Assembly: GCA_027025395.1 (NCBI GenBank)
Contig: JALVQQ010000191.1
Span: 1-32,792, forward strand
Origin: Deltaproteobacteria bacterium
GTDB taxonomy: Bacteria > Desulfobacterota > Dissulfuribacteria > Dissulfuribacterales > QOAL01
Reading direction: 5' to 3'
Length of the DNA stretch: 32,792 nt
Shown one piece after another: positions 1 to 10,551 of the stretch; position 1 is the first letter of the stretch, and every line of letters starts with the position of its first letter. Under the pieces are notes generated by a model that saw only the letters and a program-made list of their open reading frames with translations, was not told the origin of the DNA and ran no database searches. The position numbers and the translations under genes are program-made.

Positions 1-453
1 CAGCAAACCGCTGAAAAACTGATAGTCAATGCCATTGACCTGATTATGCCGGAAGCAGAGGAGAAGGGCATTGAAATCAAGTTCCAGGCCGCCAAAGCGC
101 CTGTAATAATCGAAGCTAACGGATATCTGATAAAAATGGCGCTGATACACTGTCTCCGCAACGCCATAGAGGCATCATCCACAGGCCAGCAAATAGAGGT
201 GAGCACTGAAAGAACGGACGTGGGCGTAATCATACGCATCAAAGACAGGGGCCGCGGCATACCTGAAGATATTATGAAGGCCCTATTCGATTCCTCCTGC
301 GGCATCAAATCAAAACGCAGGGGGCTCGGCCTTGCTGTAGTAAAACAGATTGTGGAAGAACATGGAGGAAGCATCACCATTTCAAGTGCCATACATGCAG
401 GCACGGAGGTTGAAATATTCCTGCCTGCGCATCTGGGAGCCAGCAAGAACTGA
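1..453 (+). CDS. Sensor histidine kinase, C-terminal HATPase_c domain (5' truncated by window edge)
   Basis: Frame is open from base 1 (QQTAEKLIVNAIDLIMPEAEEKG...); N-box-like NAIEAS, G-box motifs DRGRGIP and GLGLAVVKQIVEEHGG. Confidence 0.9.
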   Translation, partial: QQTAEKLIVNAIDLIMPEAEEKGIEIKFQAAKAPVIIEANGYLIKMALIHCLRNAIEASSTGQQIEVSTERTDVGVIIRIKDRGRGIPEDIMKALFDSSCGIKSKRRGLGLAVVKQIVEEHGGSITISSAIHAGTEVEIFLPAHLGASKN

Positions 454-464
454 AAAAAACAGCA

Positions 465-2222
465 GTGACCGCAAGAGGCCGATACAGCGCATTCCTTCCA
501 GCAACCAGGCAGGAAATATTGACCCTGGGCTGGGACAGGCCGGACATCATCCTGGTTACCGGTGATGCCTACGTGGATCATCCATCATTTGGGGTGGCAA
601 TAATTGCCCGTTGGCTTGAGGCGCATGGCTACAGAGTGGCGGTGCTGGCCCAGCCCCGGCATTCATCTCCGGACGATTTCATGCAATTCGGCCCGCCGCG
701 CCTCTTCTTTGGCATTACCGCCGGCAACATGGACTCGGTTGTCGCAAACTACACCGGCAATGCAAGGATAAGAAAACACGACCCTTTTTCACCTTATGGC
801 AACCCCTGGTCTGGCGGCCGGCAGGAACGCAAGGCACGCCGCCGCCCGGACCGGGCCTCGATAGTATATGCCAACCTTGCCCGCCAGGCCTACAGGCATG
901 TTCCTGTTGTACTGGGCGGCATCGAGGCATCACTGAGACGTTTTGTTCACTACGATTTCCAGCAGGAAAAGCTGCGCCAGTCCATTCTGGCGGACTCAAA
1001 GGCCGATCTTCTTGTTTATGGCATGGGAGAACGGGCAGTGCTGGAAACCGCGCGCAGGCTTGAGGCAGGCAAGGGCATTGACGGGATAGCAGGCACCTGC
1101 CGGAGGCTGACCGGAAAGCAAATGGCAGCCGCTGCCTCCGGAACCAGGGAGCTTCCGTCCTGGCGCGCCATCAAAGAGGATGTATCACTGTTTCTGAAGG
1201 CTGAAATTACCCTGGACAAGCACGCCAGGGCAGCATCGGACTCTATTCTCGTGCAGAAGCAGGCTGGCTGCACTATCCTTCAGAATCCCCCGGCCCGCCC
1301 GCTTGATACCGAAGAGATGGACCGGGTTTACAGCCTGCCCTTCACCCGCCTTCCGCATCCAGCCTCCGGGCATGTTCCGGCCTGGGAGATGATAAATGGC
1401 TCGGTGACGGCAGTACGGGGCTGTTATGGCAACTGTTCGTTCTGCGCCATTGCCAGGCACCAGGGCACCGTGGTTACAAGCAGGAGCCCGGATGCCATAA
1501 AGGCCGAAGTTCACGATCTTGCCAGGCAGACCTGGTTCACCGGGACAGTAACGGATATCGGTGGTCCCACTGCAAACATGTACGGCACTTACTGCGGCAA
1601 CCCTGCCCCGTGCAAACGGAGAGACTGCCTCTATCCCGCGGCATGCCGGCATCTGAAGAATTCCGGGGAAGAATTCAGACGGCTGCTCAGGGAGGCCGCT
1701 ACAATACCCGGAGTGCGGCACCTGTTCGTATCGTCAGGCCTTCGCATGGACATGCTGGTACATACCCCCGGGCTTCTTGAGGCATTACTGCTCCACCACA
1801 CGTCAGGCATGATGAAAATAGCACCTGAGCATACAGACCGGGAGGTGCTGGAGCTCATGCACAAACCCGGCAGCAGGGAGCTTGAAAAATTTCTTGAATC
1901 CGCAAGATCCATTTGCCGCAAAATCAACAGGCCCTGCGATTTTAATCCCTACCTTATATCAGCCCACCCCGGATGCACACTCTCCCACATGAAAACACTG
2001 GCCAGGGATATCCGAAGGCTCGGACTAAAAGTGCGCCAGTTTCAGGATTTCACCCCGACTCCCGGGACAATCTCAACCGCCATGTATGTGACAGGCCTTC
2101 ACCGGGACACGGGCCACCCCATACCCGTTGCCCGCAACCGCAAGGAGAGAATGGCACAGCGCCGTATCCTTGAAGCGGTTATGCACAGACCCGGCAGAAA
2201 CAGAAAGGGCAGGAAGGCCTGA
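465..2222 (+). CDS. ygiQ: YgiQ family (UPF0313) radical SAM protein
   Basis: 585 aa, GTG start; radical SAM motif CYGNCSFCAIARHQG; YgiQ-like N-terminus (ILVTGDAYVDHPSFGVAIIARWLEAHGYRVAVLAQP). Confidence 0.92.
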   Translation: MTARGRYSAFLPATRQEILTLGWDRPDIILVTGDAYVDHPSFGVAIIARWLEAHGYRVAVLAQPRHSSPDDFMQFGPPRLFFGITAGNMDSVVANYTGNARIRKHDPFSPYGNPWSGGRQERKARRRPDRASIVYANLARQAYRHVPVVLGGIEASLRRFVHYDFQQEKLRQSILADSKADLLVYGMGERAVLETARRLEAGKGIDGIAGTCRRLTGKQMAAAASGTRELPSWRAIKEDVSLFLKAEITLDKHARAASDSILVQKQAGCTILQNPPARPLDTEEMDRVYSLPFTRLPHPASGHVPAWEMINGSVTAVRGCYGNCSFCAIARHQGTVVTSRSPDAIKAEVHDLARQTWFTGTVTDIGGPTANMYGTYCGNPAPCKRRDCLYPAACRHLKNSGEEFRRLLREAATIPGVRHLFVSSGLRMDMLVHTPGLLEALLLHHTSGMMKIAPEHTDREVLELMHKPGSRELEKFLESARSICRKINRPCDFNPYLISAHPGCTLSHMKTLARDIRRLGLKVRQFQDFTPTPGTISTAMYVTGLHRDTGHPIPVARNRKERMAQRRILEAVMHRPGRNRKGRKA

Positions 2223-2415
2223 TGACCAATTCGGGCACGTTAAACAAATTGCTTGCTGAAAAGCCCGAAACGAGAATCAGTCCGTCAGGATTTTTTTATC
2301 AGGGAGGATTTCTTTGTGCAGCGCACTCCGGGCAGAAGAAATCAAGATCACCCAGGACACTTGTTTTCACAACAGAATAGAGTGGATGCATTGCTGGCCA
2401 TTTAATGGCCATAAA

Positions 2416-3189
2416 TCATGCGGCACTGAATTTATTGCACAGGGCGTCTGACAGCCTGGCTACCTTGCCGCTTTCATCACCTCCGCCGCCGGATGAAACC
2501 CACTGTCTGACCGCCTCCAGTTTCATCTGGACAACCGTCCTGGCGCCTGCGGCATTGGCGGCAAGCCAGAAGGAAAGATCCATAAAAAAACTGTTCGTGA
2601 ACTGCTGCCGCAGGGCATCATTCATGTCCGAGGAGATCTCATCCACCTTTACGCCAAGCTTCAACAGGGTCTTGCCCGAAGGTCTTTTATGGCCTTTCGC
2701 CACCCTTACCCGATTGCAGTAGGGCACGCTGAAATTCACAATCGCGTCAGGTATGGCAACCCCCGCTTCCGCCCATGCCATGCGGACTCTCTTCTTTGCC
2801 TCCCTGTTTGCGTCCGCCATCCTGGTATAATATTCCTCTGGCCAGAGGCCATAAGTGCGGCAACCCAGAAAACGATGATCATAAATAAGACATAACCCGT
2901 CCCGAAGGAATGGACACTTCATTATCCGGACAGGATTAAGCAGGAAATACTCCGCCATGTTGTGAAGCACCTGGCTTCTCAGCGCCCGGGGCATTTCAAG
3001 GATTGAATAAACAGCGGATACGGCCTCGACAAGGCTCATTTCCGGGAGAAGGGTGCAGCACCTGGCCCTGCCTCCGCAGCTTACAGGTGGAATCCTGTCA
3101 TACACCCTCCAAAGCCTTTCGGCATATTTGCCCCATTCAGCTGAAACATGCACGGGCAGTTCAGTTATTGGCGGTTCAGGCTTTGGCAC
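2416..3189 (-). CDS. YkgJ-like CxxCxxCC-type zinc/iron-chelating cluster protein
   Basis: Cys pattern CGGRARCC...CPFLRDGLCLIYDHRFLGCRTYG; overlaps the upstream GGDEF gene by 14 nt. Confidence 0.8.
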   Translation of the reverse strand: MPKPEPPITELPVHVSAEWGKYAERLWRVYDRIPPVSCGGRARCCTLLPEMSLVEAVSAVYSILEMPRALRSQVLHNMAEYFLLNPVRIMKCPFLRDGLCLIYDHRFLGCRTYGLWPEEYYTRMADANREAKKRVRMAWAEAGVAIPDAIVNFSVPYCNRVRVAKGHKRPSGKTLLKLGVKVDEISSDMNDALRQQFTNSFFMDLSFWLAANAAGARTVVQMKLEAVRQWVSSGGGGDESGKVARLSDALCNKFSAA

Positions 3190-4135
3190 GGTAGCGTTCC
3201 GGTTTTCGTCTGTCCACCATGAAGTTGCTGCCGTCCATGCTCTTTACCTTTTTCTTCAGCTGGGCCGCGGCAGCCGCTATCTCGCCAAAGTGTTCGTAGC
3301 GGCCGGGAACGCACGGGACTACCGCAATGGACAGGGTAGTCAGCGGGAAACGCATCTCATTGCCCTGCCTGTCCCTTGAGACAAACCCACCGGCATCAAT
3401 ATCTGACTGGTCGAAAAACAGGGGTATCAGGGCAGTAAAATTTCTGATTACTTCTTCACACACGGCCTCGGCCTTGTCCAGAGGAACCACAAAGACAAAA
3501 TCATCACCTCCAACATGCCCTACAAACCCGCCGGCCCCCGCATGCTCCCTCACGACATTTATAAGTATCCGCGAGACCATCCGGATCACCTCGTCACCCC
3601 TTGAAAAGCCGTAACGGTCATTAAATGGCTTGAAGCTGTCTATATCAACATATCCTACCGCAGCGCTTCTGCCTGAATCGATTATCTCCTGGATATTCTT
3701 CAGGATAGAAGTGTTTCCGGGAAGCTGCGTCAGGGGATTGTTGTCCCCGATACGCTTCTTTCTCGCAAGGGCAAGGTCAACCCGGGTTATCAGCTCCTCA
3801 ATGGTTGCCTGGCTGCTTATGAGGTCATCAACCGGATAGAGTTGCCAGTCAATGCCGGTCATGATATCACGCTCCGCAACGATAAGGATAATGGGAAGCA
3901 GGGCGAGCTGCAGGTTATTTTTGAGCGCCTGCACCACCTCGCTGTCAAGATGCATGTGAAGCCCTTTCTGCAGCACAAGAAGATCAGGCGGGTCGGACAG
4001 CACCGTATCAACCGCCCTGGAAACATCGTGCAAAAGGACGGTAACATGCCCCTTGGCCTCGAGGCACATGGCATAGTCCTTCCTATTGAAAAAATCCGGG
4101 GCGATGATAACTATCCTGGCCATTGGTTTCCGCAA
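3176..4135 (-). CDS. GGDEF domain (diguanylate cyclase-like) protein with REC-like N-terminus
   Basis: VGYVDIDSFKPFNDRYGFSRGDEVIRM...HVGGDDFVFV; N-terminal receiver-like fold MARIVIIAPDFFNRKDYAMCLEAKGHVTVLL; start may be the MARIV Met at 4123. Confidence 0.85.
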   Translation of the reverse strand: MRKPMARIVIIAPDFFNRKDYAMCLEAKGHVTVLLHDVSRAVDTVLSDPPDLLVLQKGLHMHLDSEVVQALKNNLQLALLPIILIVAERDIMTGIDWQLYPVDDLISSQATIEELITRVDLALARKKRIGDNNPLTQLPGNTSILKNIQEIIDSGRSAAVGYVDIDSFKPFNDRYGFSRGDEVIRMVSRILINVVREHAGAGGFVGHVGGDDFVFVVPLDKAEAVCEEVIRNFTALIPLFFDQSDIDAGGFVSRDRQGNEMRFPLTTLSIAVVPCVPGRYEHFGEIAAAAAQLKKKVKSMDGSNFMVDRRKPERYRAKA

Positions 4136-4165
4136 GGCTCCTGCATGTGCAAGGTCATGACAGTA

Positions 4166-5002
4166 TCACGATATGTCAACGGTGAAATTCTGAAGTTCAG
4201 CCAGTTTTTCTTCAAGCTCCATGAGGATTTCCTCCGCTTCCCGCTTTCCGAATTTTATTCTCTCCCATGCCCCGTGATCAAGGGGCGGGACCCAAGGATC
4301 GCCGCCAGAGCCATAACCCACGGCCCGGACAAGAATGTCAGAAAAATGCACAATGGCGGCTATCTTTTTGTGGTCGCCGGCCCTTTCAGGTGTGTGATGG
4401 AACCTTACCGGCAATACCAGGGATTCAGGCAGGTTCCACCTGGAAGCAAGCAGGCCGCCAATTTCTCCATGCCCCATGCCGACAATCTCTTCCTCCACCT
4501 CCCTGACTGAAATCCGCCTTTCCCTGGCGGCGGCAAGGATCCTGTCATATTCTTCAGGGAATTCGGCCCTCATTACTATTTTGCCAAGATCATGTATAAG
4601 CCCGGCGGTGGATACCTCTTCCGGATTCTTTATCCCCCTCCTCCTGGCAATTATTCCTGCCGCCGCCGCGCAGCCAAGGCTGTGTTCAAACAGTTTCACA
4701 TCGGAAGCCTGCATGACCTCAAAGATGGACGAGGTGACTATAAGTGTCTTGATTACATTAAAGCCCAGAAGGACAAGGGCGTTGGGAATGGTGCTGATCC
4801 GCTGGGGAAAACCGAAGAAGGACGAGTTGACCATCTTAAGGAGCTTGGCTGTAAGAACCTGGTCTTTTTCAATTATCTTCCCCAGCCTGGATGCGGTAAC
4901 TTCCTGGTCGTTGACCATCTCATTGAGTTTGGACACAATGGGGGGCAGTGTCGGAAGAGACTGAACATCTTCCATTCTTTTAAGTATGTCTTCTCTTGTC
5001 AT
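4166..5002 (-). CDS. HDOD domain protein
   Basis: LPTLPPIVSKLNEMVND..., LLKMVNSSFFGFPQRISTIPNALVLLGFNVIKTLIV, GLIHDLGK; ORF extends to 5056 but MTREDILKRM (5002) is the likelier start. Confidence 0.88.
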   Translation of the reverse strand: MTREDILKRMEDVQSLPTLPPIVSKLNEMVNDQEVTASRLGKIIEKDQVLTAKLLKMVNSSFFGFPQRISTIPNALVLLGFNVIKTLIVTSSIFEVMQASDVKLFEHSLGCAAAAGIIARRRGIKNPEEVSTAGLIHDLGKIVMRAEFPEEYDRILAAARERRISVREVEEEIVGMGHGEIGGLLASRWNLPESLVLPVRFHHTPERAGDHKKIAAIVHFSDILVRAVGYGSGGDPWVPPLDHGAWERIKFGKREAEEILMELEEKLAELQNFTVDIS

Positions 5003-5073
5003 GGGCAGTATAATGGCAGGCATCTTGCCAGTATCACGGCAAATTGCCTGGCGCAAATCGGCATGATCTTTTC

Positions 5074-5439
5074 TTAAAGCTTACCCTGCTTTTCAAGGGC
5101 CTGCAGGGCCTCCTCGCCGCGCTCCTGCAGAATCCACATCCTTGCTATCAATTTCTTGATTGCGCGCAGCACCGGATCTCCCTTCACCCTTGAAAACCGG
5201 CTGTCCAGCTCTTTCAGCCGTTCAGGCAGGCTCTTTTCGCCTGGCAGGGTAACAGGATGGCCCTGGACTGTGAGAACCGCCACACCCTGCTTTTCAAGGC
5301 GGAGAATGAGTTCGGCGGTCAGCTCTGTCCCTGCCCCGCAAAGCACCTGGCCCTCGGGCGTCATGGCCTCCTTTTCGAGTATCATTCCCGCTGCGGCAAA
5401 TTTTATGGGTATTCTCTGCATACTGGCAAATCCTGTCAC
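5074..5439 (-). CDS. Conserved hypothetical protein
   Basis: 121 aa ORF collinear with HDOD and gat[45 protein letters not shown] resembles the N-terminal element of many HD-GYP proteins. Confidence 0.65.
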   Translation of the reverse strand: MTGFASMQRIPIKFAAAGMILEKEAMTPEGQVLCGAGTELTAELILRLEKQGVAVLTVQGHPVTLPGEKSLPERLKELDSRFSRVKGDPVLRAIKKLIARMWILQERGEEALQALEKQGKL

Positions 5440-6880
5440 CCTTCGAGGTCGGGACTGATATTGGCAAAACCTGTTGCAAGCTCCAGGTTGTATGCTGCCC
5501 GCAGGAGTTTTTCTTCCTGAAAGTGATCAGCCATTAACTGCAATCCAACCGGAAGCCTGCCGCCAGCCAGGCCGCAGGGCACGGACATGGCCGGAATACC
5601 GGCAAGATTCACCGGTATTGTGAATATGTCAGACAGGTACATCTGGAGCGGATCATCCACCTTGTCCCCTATCCTGAATGCAGGGGTTGGGGCCACCGGG
5701 GCGGCAAGCACATCACATCCTTCTTCGATAAAGGCGTTCTTGAAATCTCTTGTTATAAGGGTTCGCACCTGGGATGCCTTTCGGTAAAAGGCGTCATAAT
5801 ATCCTGCGGAGAGGCAGTATGTGCCTATCATGATGCGGCGTTTGACCTCGTCGCCGAAACCTTCGGTGCGCGTGGCCTGGTACATCTCCATGAGGCTTGA
5901 ATAGTCGCTGGCCCTGAATCCGTACTTTACGCCATCATAACGGGAAAGATTGGAGGAGGCCTCGGCAGGGGCTATGATATAGTAGGTGGCCACTGCATAC
6001 TGGGTATGAGGAAGCGAGACTTCCCTTATCTCTGCGCCCTGGCCTGCAAGCGCCTCGATTCCGCCACGCACCAGTTTTTCAACCTCGGGATCAAGCCCTT
6101 CAATGAAATACTCGGACGGCACCCCCACGGTAAGGCCTTTCATGCCCTTGACCAGGCTTTCGGTGTACCTTGGCACCGGCACGTCAGCCGAGGTCGAATC
6201 CCTGGGATCATGGCCCGATATTGCTTCAAGCAGGATGGCGCAGTCCCTGACATCCCGGGTAAGGGGCCCTATCTGGTCAAGAGATGAGGCAAAAGCCACA
6301 AGACCGAAACGGGATACCCTGCCGTATGTGGGCTTCATTCCCACCACGCCGCAGTGAGACGCTGGCTGCCTGATGGAGCCGCCGGTGTCTGAACCAAGGG
6401 ATGCAACACATATCCTGGCTGCCACCGCCGCGGCTGAGCCGCCGCTGGAGCCGCCGGGAATACGATCAAGGTCCCAGGGATTTCTCGTCTTCATGAATGC
6501 GGAATTCTCGGTGGAAGAGCCCATTGCAAACTCGTCCATGTTCAGTTTGCCAAGCATGACCGCCCCCTGGCTGTAGAGGGGACAAAATTCTCAAGCATGC
6601 GTGAAGCACAGGTGGTGCGCACACCCCTTGTACAGATAAGGTCCTTGATTCCAAGGGGTATGCCGGAGAGCGCCGTGGCCCTGCCCTTGCCGATTTCCCG
6701 CTCAGCCTGCTCCGCCATGTTGAGCGCGGCATCCCCGGTAACGGTAATATATGAATTTACCTTCCTGTCAACCGTGCTGATTCTTTCAAGATAAGCTTTC
6801 ACAAGCTCCCGCACCGAGACATCGCCAGCATGCAGCGGCTCCTGAAGCTCATGAAGTGTCAGGCCGGTGAGATTATCCAT
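5436..6880 (-). pseudogene. gatA: Aspartyl/glutamyl-tRNA(Asn/Gln) amidotransferase subunit A, frame-disrupted
   Basis: N-terminal part 6542..6880 ([28 protein letters not shown]) and C-terminal part 5436..6557 extended upstream ([28 protein letters not shown]...[13 protein letters not shown]) are in different frames, with about 10 conserved residues missing at the junction. Confidence 0.85.
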
Positions 6881-6973
6881 TGTTGATCACCTTTTTAACT
6901 GATTTTCGATATCGGTCTCCGGCACCTGAAATTACGTTAAATATGCGCATAAAACCGGATTAACCATGCCGTT

Positions 6974-7261
6974 TCATATAATCCTCGGAACAATAAAGGC
7001 GCCATCCTCTTCCTCCGGGGCATTGGATACCGCATCCTCTACCCGCAGTGACGGTTTTGCAATGTCCTGTCTGAAGACGTTTGTTACATGAAGCGCATGA
7101 GTCGTGGGCTCAACTCCCTCTGTATCAAGCTCTTCAAGCTTGGCCACATAACCAAGTATATCATTGAGCTGGTCCGCAAAGGCCTCCAGTTTTTCATCAG
7201 TAAAGCTGAGCCTGGCAAGCTGCGCCACATGTTTCAATTCTTCAATGGTTATCCTTGACAC
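6974..7261 (-). CDS. gatC: Asp/Glu-tRNA amidotransferase subunit C
   Basis: (GTG start) VSRITIEELKHVAQLARLSFTDEKLEAFADQLNDILGYVAKLEELDTEGVEPTTHAL...; the ORF track extends to 7372. Confidence 0.9.
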   Translation of the reverse strand: MSRITIEELKHVAQLARLSFTDEKLEAFADQLNDILGYVAKLEELDTEGVEPTTHALHVTNVFRQDIAKPSLRVEDAVSNAPEEEDGAFIVPRII

Positions 7262-7774
7262 TTGAAAATACTCCCCTATATTGCCTTGTACTGTCCGCTC
7301 CAGACGGTCTGTCAAACTCTGGCCAGAGAGTGCTCTGCCGGAGCAGTCCAGATCATTCGCCTCTCCTTTCACGGACAGGCTGAAGGCGTGAAGACAAAAA
7401 CTCCGCCTGCAAGCCTCTTAATAACATTAATACAACAAACAGGCATGCCCAACAACGAAAATAAGGCCTTTCGGGCATCAACACGGCCAAGCATGCCCGC
7501 AAGCATGTCAAACCGGCAGGCGCGCACTACACATTCCTGCTGAACCGGCATCTTGCACGGCTTCACCAGCCCTGCAGGCAGAAATTGTATATACATACAC
7601 CTCGCACGCCCTTTCTCTGCCGGAAGCTGCCTGCGGCTTTACAGGCGCCATCTCTTCCGAACCTATATACAATCAGCGCGCAAGGTATATCAACATATCG
7701 CCTTTTAAAGCCATCATGCCGCAACAGCCTGCTATGGAGTGCACAGCATCATTTTACGTTTGTTATTTATCTGT

Positions 7775-7803
7775 TTGACACAGGTCACAATATGGTTTAA
7801 TTA
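7775..7803 (+). promoter_or_regulatory. Putative sigma-70 promoter
   Basis: TTGACA - 17 nt - TAATTA, about 290 nt upstream of the 8090 HTH ORF. Confidence 0.5.
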
Positions 7804-8089
7804 TTATATATGATTGCGCATGATTGATAGAGTGGTTGACAACTTCCTGACAAATCATCGCCACTTCCCTGTATCTGCTTGCGGCATGCACGAAAATATG
7901 GCGCAGTATCACAATAGCACTTCGGTTGACCACCCTAAAGATACGGTACCTGCCGAGCTGACAAGCAGTTATGGCCAAGCACCCTGTTTGCCGAAACAAT
8001 TTGGCCACCCGGCCGCCCCGGGGAAGAATTTGTTTTATTCATACTTGCAACACCCATAAAGCCATTACACATCTACAAGGAGATATGTC

Positions 8090-8368
8090 ATGAGAAACAA
8101 GAGAAGCAGGCCCTATAATGAAGAGGATGTCGCCTTTGTACACCAGAACTATGCCGAAATGACTGCCGCACAGATTGCGGATGAGCTCGGCATCAGCAAA
8201 TTCCAGGTGGCAAAAATAGTTACCGAGCTGCGCAAGGCCGGGGTGGATTTGCCAAAGAAGACCGCAAAAAGGGCAAATCCGGTGGAGCTCTACATCAAGA
8301 AGAACAAGATACCCACAAAAAGCGCCCCTGCCGCAAGGAAGACGGGAGGAAGAAAAAAGAAGGCGTAA
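8090..8368 (+). CDS. Small HTH DNA-binding protein with lysine/arginine-rich tail
   Basis: 92 aa; RPYNEEDVAFVHQNYAEMTAAQIADELGISKFQVAKIVTELRKAG resembles an HTH; basic C-terminus GGRKKKA; AGGAG upstream of ATG. Confidence 0.75.
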   Translation: MRNKRSRPYNEEDVAFVHQNYAEMTAAQIADELGISKFQVAKIVTELRKAGVDLPKKTAKRANPVELYIKKNKIPTKSAPAARKTGGRKKKA

Positions 8369-8607
8369 AAAGAGCAGCAGGGTTCAGGCAACAACAGAGG
8401 CAGGTTGCGTATTGCCTGAACCGGCCAGATGCGGCAGGTGCTGACATCGCCTTCAGTGCTTAACGCACCTGCCGCGGCTCCCGGGCAGCCTTCCGCCAAA
8501 ACCTTCCTGGAAATTCCACGTTTTTATCACCCTGTGATACCCGCCTTTTGTCCATGTCAAAACGCAACGCCAAGGCAGAAAAGCCTGCCCGCTGCGGCAA
8601 AGCCGCA

Positions 8608-10374
8608 TCAGAACAGGCTCTTCTGGCGCTGTTTCATGGTGCTTTTACGCTGCCTTTTTTTTGCCACCGGGGTCATTTTGAGATCATCCGGAATCTTTTT
8701 AATGAATATTGAGGGCCGTCTTGACCGAACAGCACCGTTTACCCTGCATTTCCTGGGATATGTCAGGTAAAGCCTCTCGGAGGCCCGCGTAAGCCCCACA
8801 TAGAAGAGTCTTGCCTCCTCATCAACAGGGCTGCCCTTCCACGGAATCACCTCATCGTCACAGCCTGCTATAAACACCACCGGAAACTCGAGCCCCTTTG
8901 AGGCATGGAGGGACAGCAGGGACACCGCCTCGGTCCTGCTCCGAATGACATCGACCTCGTCCCTTAACAGCACCGCCAGGCTGTCAACCTCCGGATGGTG
9001 ACGGGCAGCCTCGATAAGCCCTGCAACTTCGGGCTGATCAATCTCAATATCCAGTGCTGACGCTATGCTTTTCAGAAGTTCCGGCAGCTCAAGCCCTGGA
9101 GCGGCAGCCTTCAGGTTGTTTCCTATGCGCACCCACCTGTCCCTGCGGCCTGGAAGACGGGACAGGTGATATTCCGCGCTCCGTCCTCTTACGGCTTCAT
9201 ACAGCCGCCATATATTCCTTAAGCTCTCCTGCTCCATAGGGTCCCGCTTGGCAGAAAGCTGATAAGGCACCCCCTCCTCAAAGAGCGCCCTGGCCACTTC
9301 CTCGCCAACGCGCCTGGTCCTGAAAAGCACGGCCACATCCGCAAGGCTCCTCATGATGTTCCCCTGTGCTGTTCCCGCATTCATGGAGTCAAAGCTGAGG
9401 CTCCCCACATTCCTTTCTATCTCATGGGCTATCCACCTCGCCTCGGCAACGGTATCCCTGTGGGGCTTGAATATGATCCGCCGTCCCGTCCCCCTGGCGG
9501 ACTTGAGCTCCGGAGCGCATTCCTGGCCGATCACTCTCCGGGCGGCATCAAGGAAAATCTGGGGGCACCTGTAGGCGCGGGAAAGGGTAACGGATTTTAC
9601 CTGGACGAAATCCTCTGCAAAACGGTTCATGAAAGCGGGACTTGCCCCCCTGAATCCATAAATGGCCTGATTGACGTCACCAATTACCGTCACCTGTCCG
9701 TCAGGAGGCATCATGGCCCTCAGCAACCGGTACTGCACGGGACTCACATCCTGGAACTCATCAACCAGCACAGCTGAAAAGGCCCTCCGGAATTCCTTGC
9801 GGCATTCCGCCCTTTCAAGGGCATGCACAGCCTCCACCATGAGATCATCAAAGTCCCATACGCCGTACTCCTTCTTGGCCGCCTGGTATGCCTGGAAAAC
9901 CGCCCTGAACTCCGGCATGTTTTCAGGCGCCCTGACAGGCCAGTACTGCCTGGCACGGGAAACCGCCTGAAAAACCGCACGGGGCTGGCCACGCAGACCG
10001 GATTTTTTCATTACTTCAGCCATAATGCCCACGGCATCGGCCTGACTTACGACATGTCTTTCCGCATTACATTCTTTCAGAAAGGATAGGGCCCAGCTGT
10101 GGAATGTTGCAACCTTGACCCTGTTTTCCGCATCCGGCCCGGCAAGTGCCCTTACGCGCCCTGATATTTCAGTGGCCGCCTGGTTGGTAAAGGTTATGGC
10201 AAGAAACCTTCCGTGAGCTTCCTTTTCAAGGAGCCAGGCAATGCGGCAGGTCAGCACCCGTGTTTTTCCCGTGCCGGGCCCGGCCTGCACAAGAAGCGGC
10301 CCCTTTCCGCTGGTAACGGCCTCCCGCTGGGCAGGGTTCAGGGCATCAAGAATGGAATTTTCAGAATTTGACAT
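8608..10374 (-). CDS. UvrD/Rep-family ATP-dependent DNA helicase (superfamily 1A)
   Basis: Walker A QAGPGTGKTRVL, VDEFQDVSPVQYRLL, GDVNQAIYGFRGA, LLSLHASKGLEFPVVFIAGCDD, EEARLFYVGLTRASERLYLTY; likely start MSNSENS at 10374. Confidence 0.92.
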   Translation of the reverse strand: MSNSENSILDALNPAQREAVTSGKGPLLVQAGPGTGKTRVLTCRIAWLLEKEAHGRFLAITFTNQAATEISGRVRALAGPDAENRVKVATFHSWALSFLKECNAERHVVSQADAVGIMAEVMKKSGLRGQPRAVFQAVSRARQYWPVRAPENMPEFRAVFQAYQAAKKEYGVWDFDDLMVEAVHALERAECRKEFRRAFSAVLVDEFQDVSPVQYRLLRAMMPPDGQVTVIGDVNQAIYGFRGASPAFMNRFAEDFVQVKSVTLSRAYRCPQIFLDAARRVIGQECAPELKSARGTGRRIIFKPHRDTVAEARWIAHEIERNVGSLSFDSMNAGTAQGNIMRSLADVAVLFRTRRVGEEVARALFEEGVPYQLSAKRDPMEQESLRNIWRLYEAVRGRSAEYHLSRLPGRRDRWVRIGNNLKAAAPGLELPELLKSIASALDIEIDQPEVAGLIEAARHHPEVDSLAVLLRDEVDVIRSRTEAVSLLSLHASKGLEFPVVFIAGCDDEVIPWKGSPVDEEARLFYVGLTRASERLYLTYPRKCRVNGAVRSRRPSIFIKKIPDDLKMTPVAKKRQRKSTMKQRQKSLF

Positions 10375-10551
10375 GACTTGACGGAAAATTGCCTGACAGA
10401 CAGGGGCTTTCTGCATGAATTTCCCCGGCATATCAAAGAGGGCGTCCCGTTCGGGCTGCGGTCATGACGCCGCTCATACGGGGTATTCACAACTTCTATG
10501 CAAGACCGCAGCATTCAGGAGGGTATCCCCTCAAACCAGCCTCTTGCAATC

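Noticed and set aside
2394-2411. Hairpin TGGCCAT-TTA-ATGGCCA as a terminator
   Set aside because: No T-tract on either strand; too weak to call.
3842-4510. 222-aa plus-strand ORF over the GGDEF and HDOD genes
   Set aside because: Spans two genes on the opposite strand that have clear domains.
5436-6557. gatA C-terminal ORF starting at [10 protein letters not shown] as a genuine short amidase
   Set aside because: The Met is internal to the conserved [13 protein letters not shown] block and the catalytic Lys lies on the other fragment.
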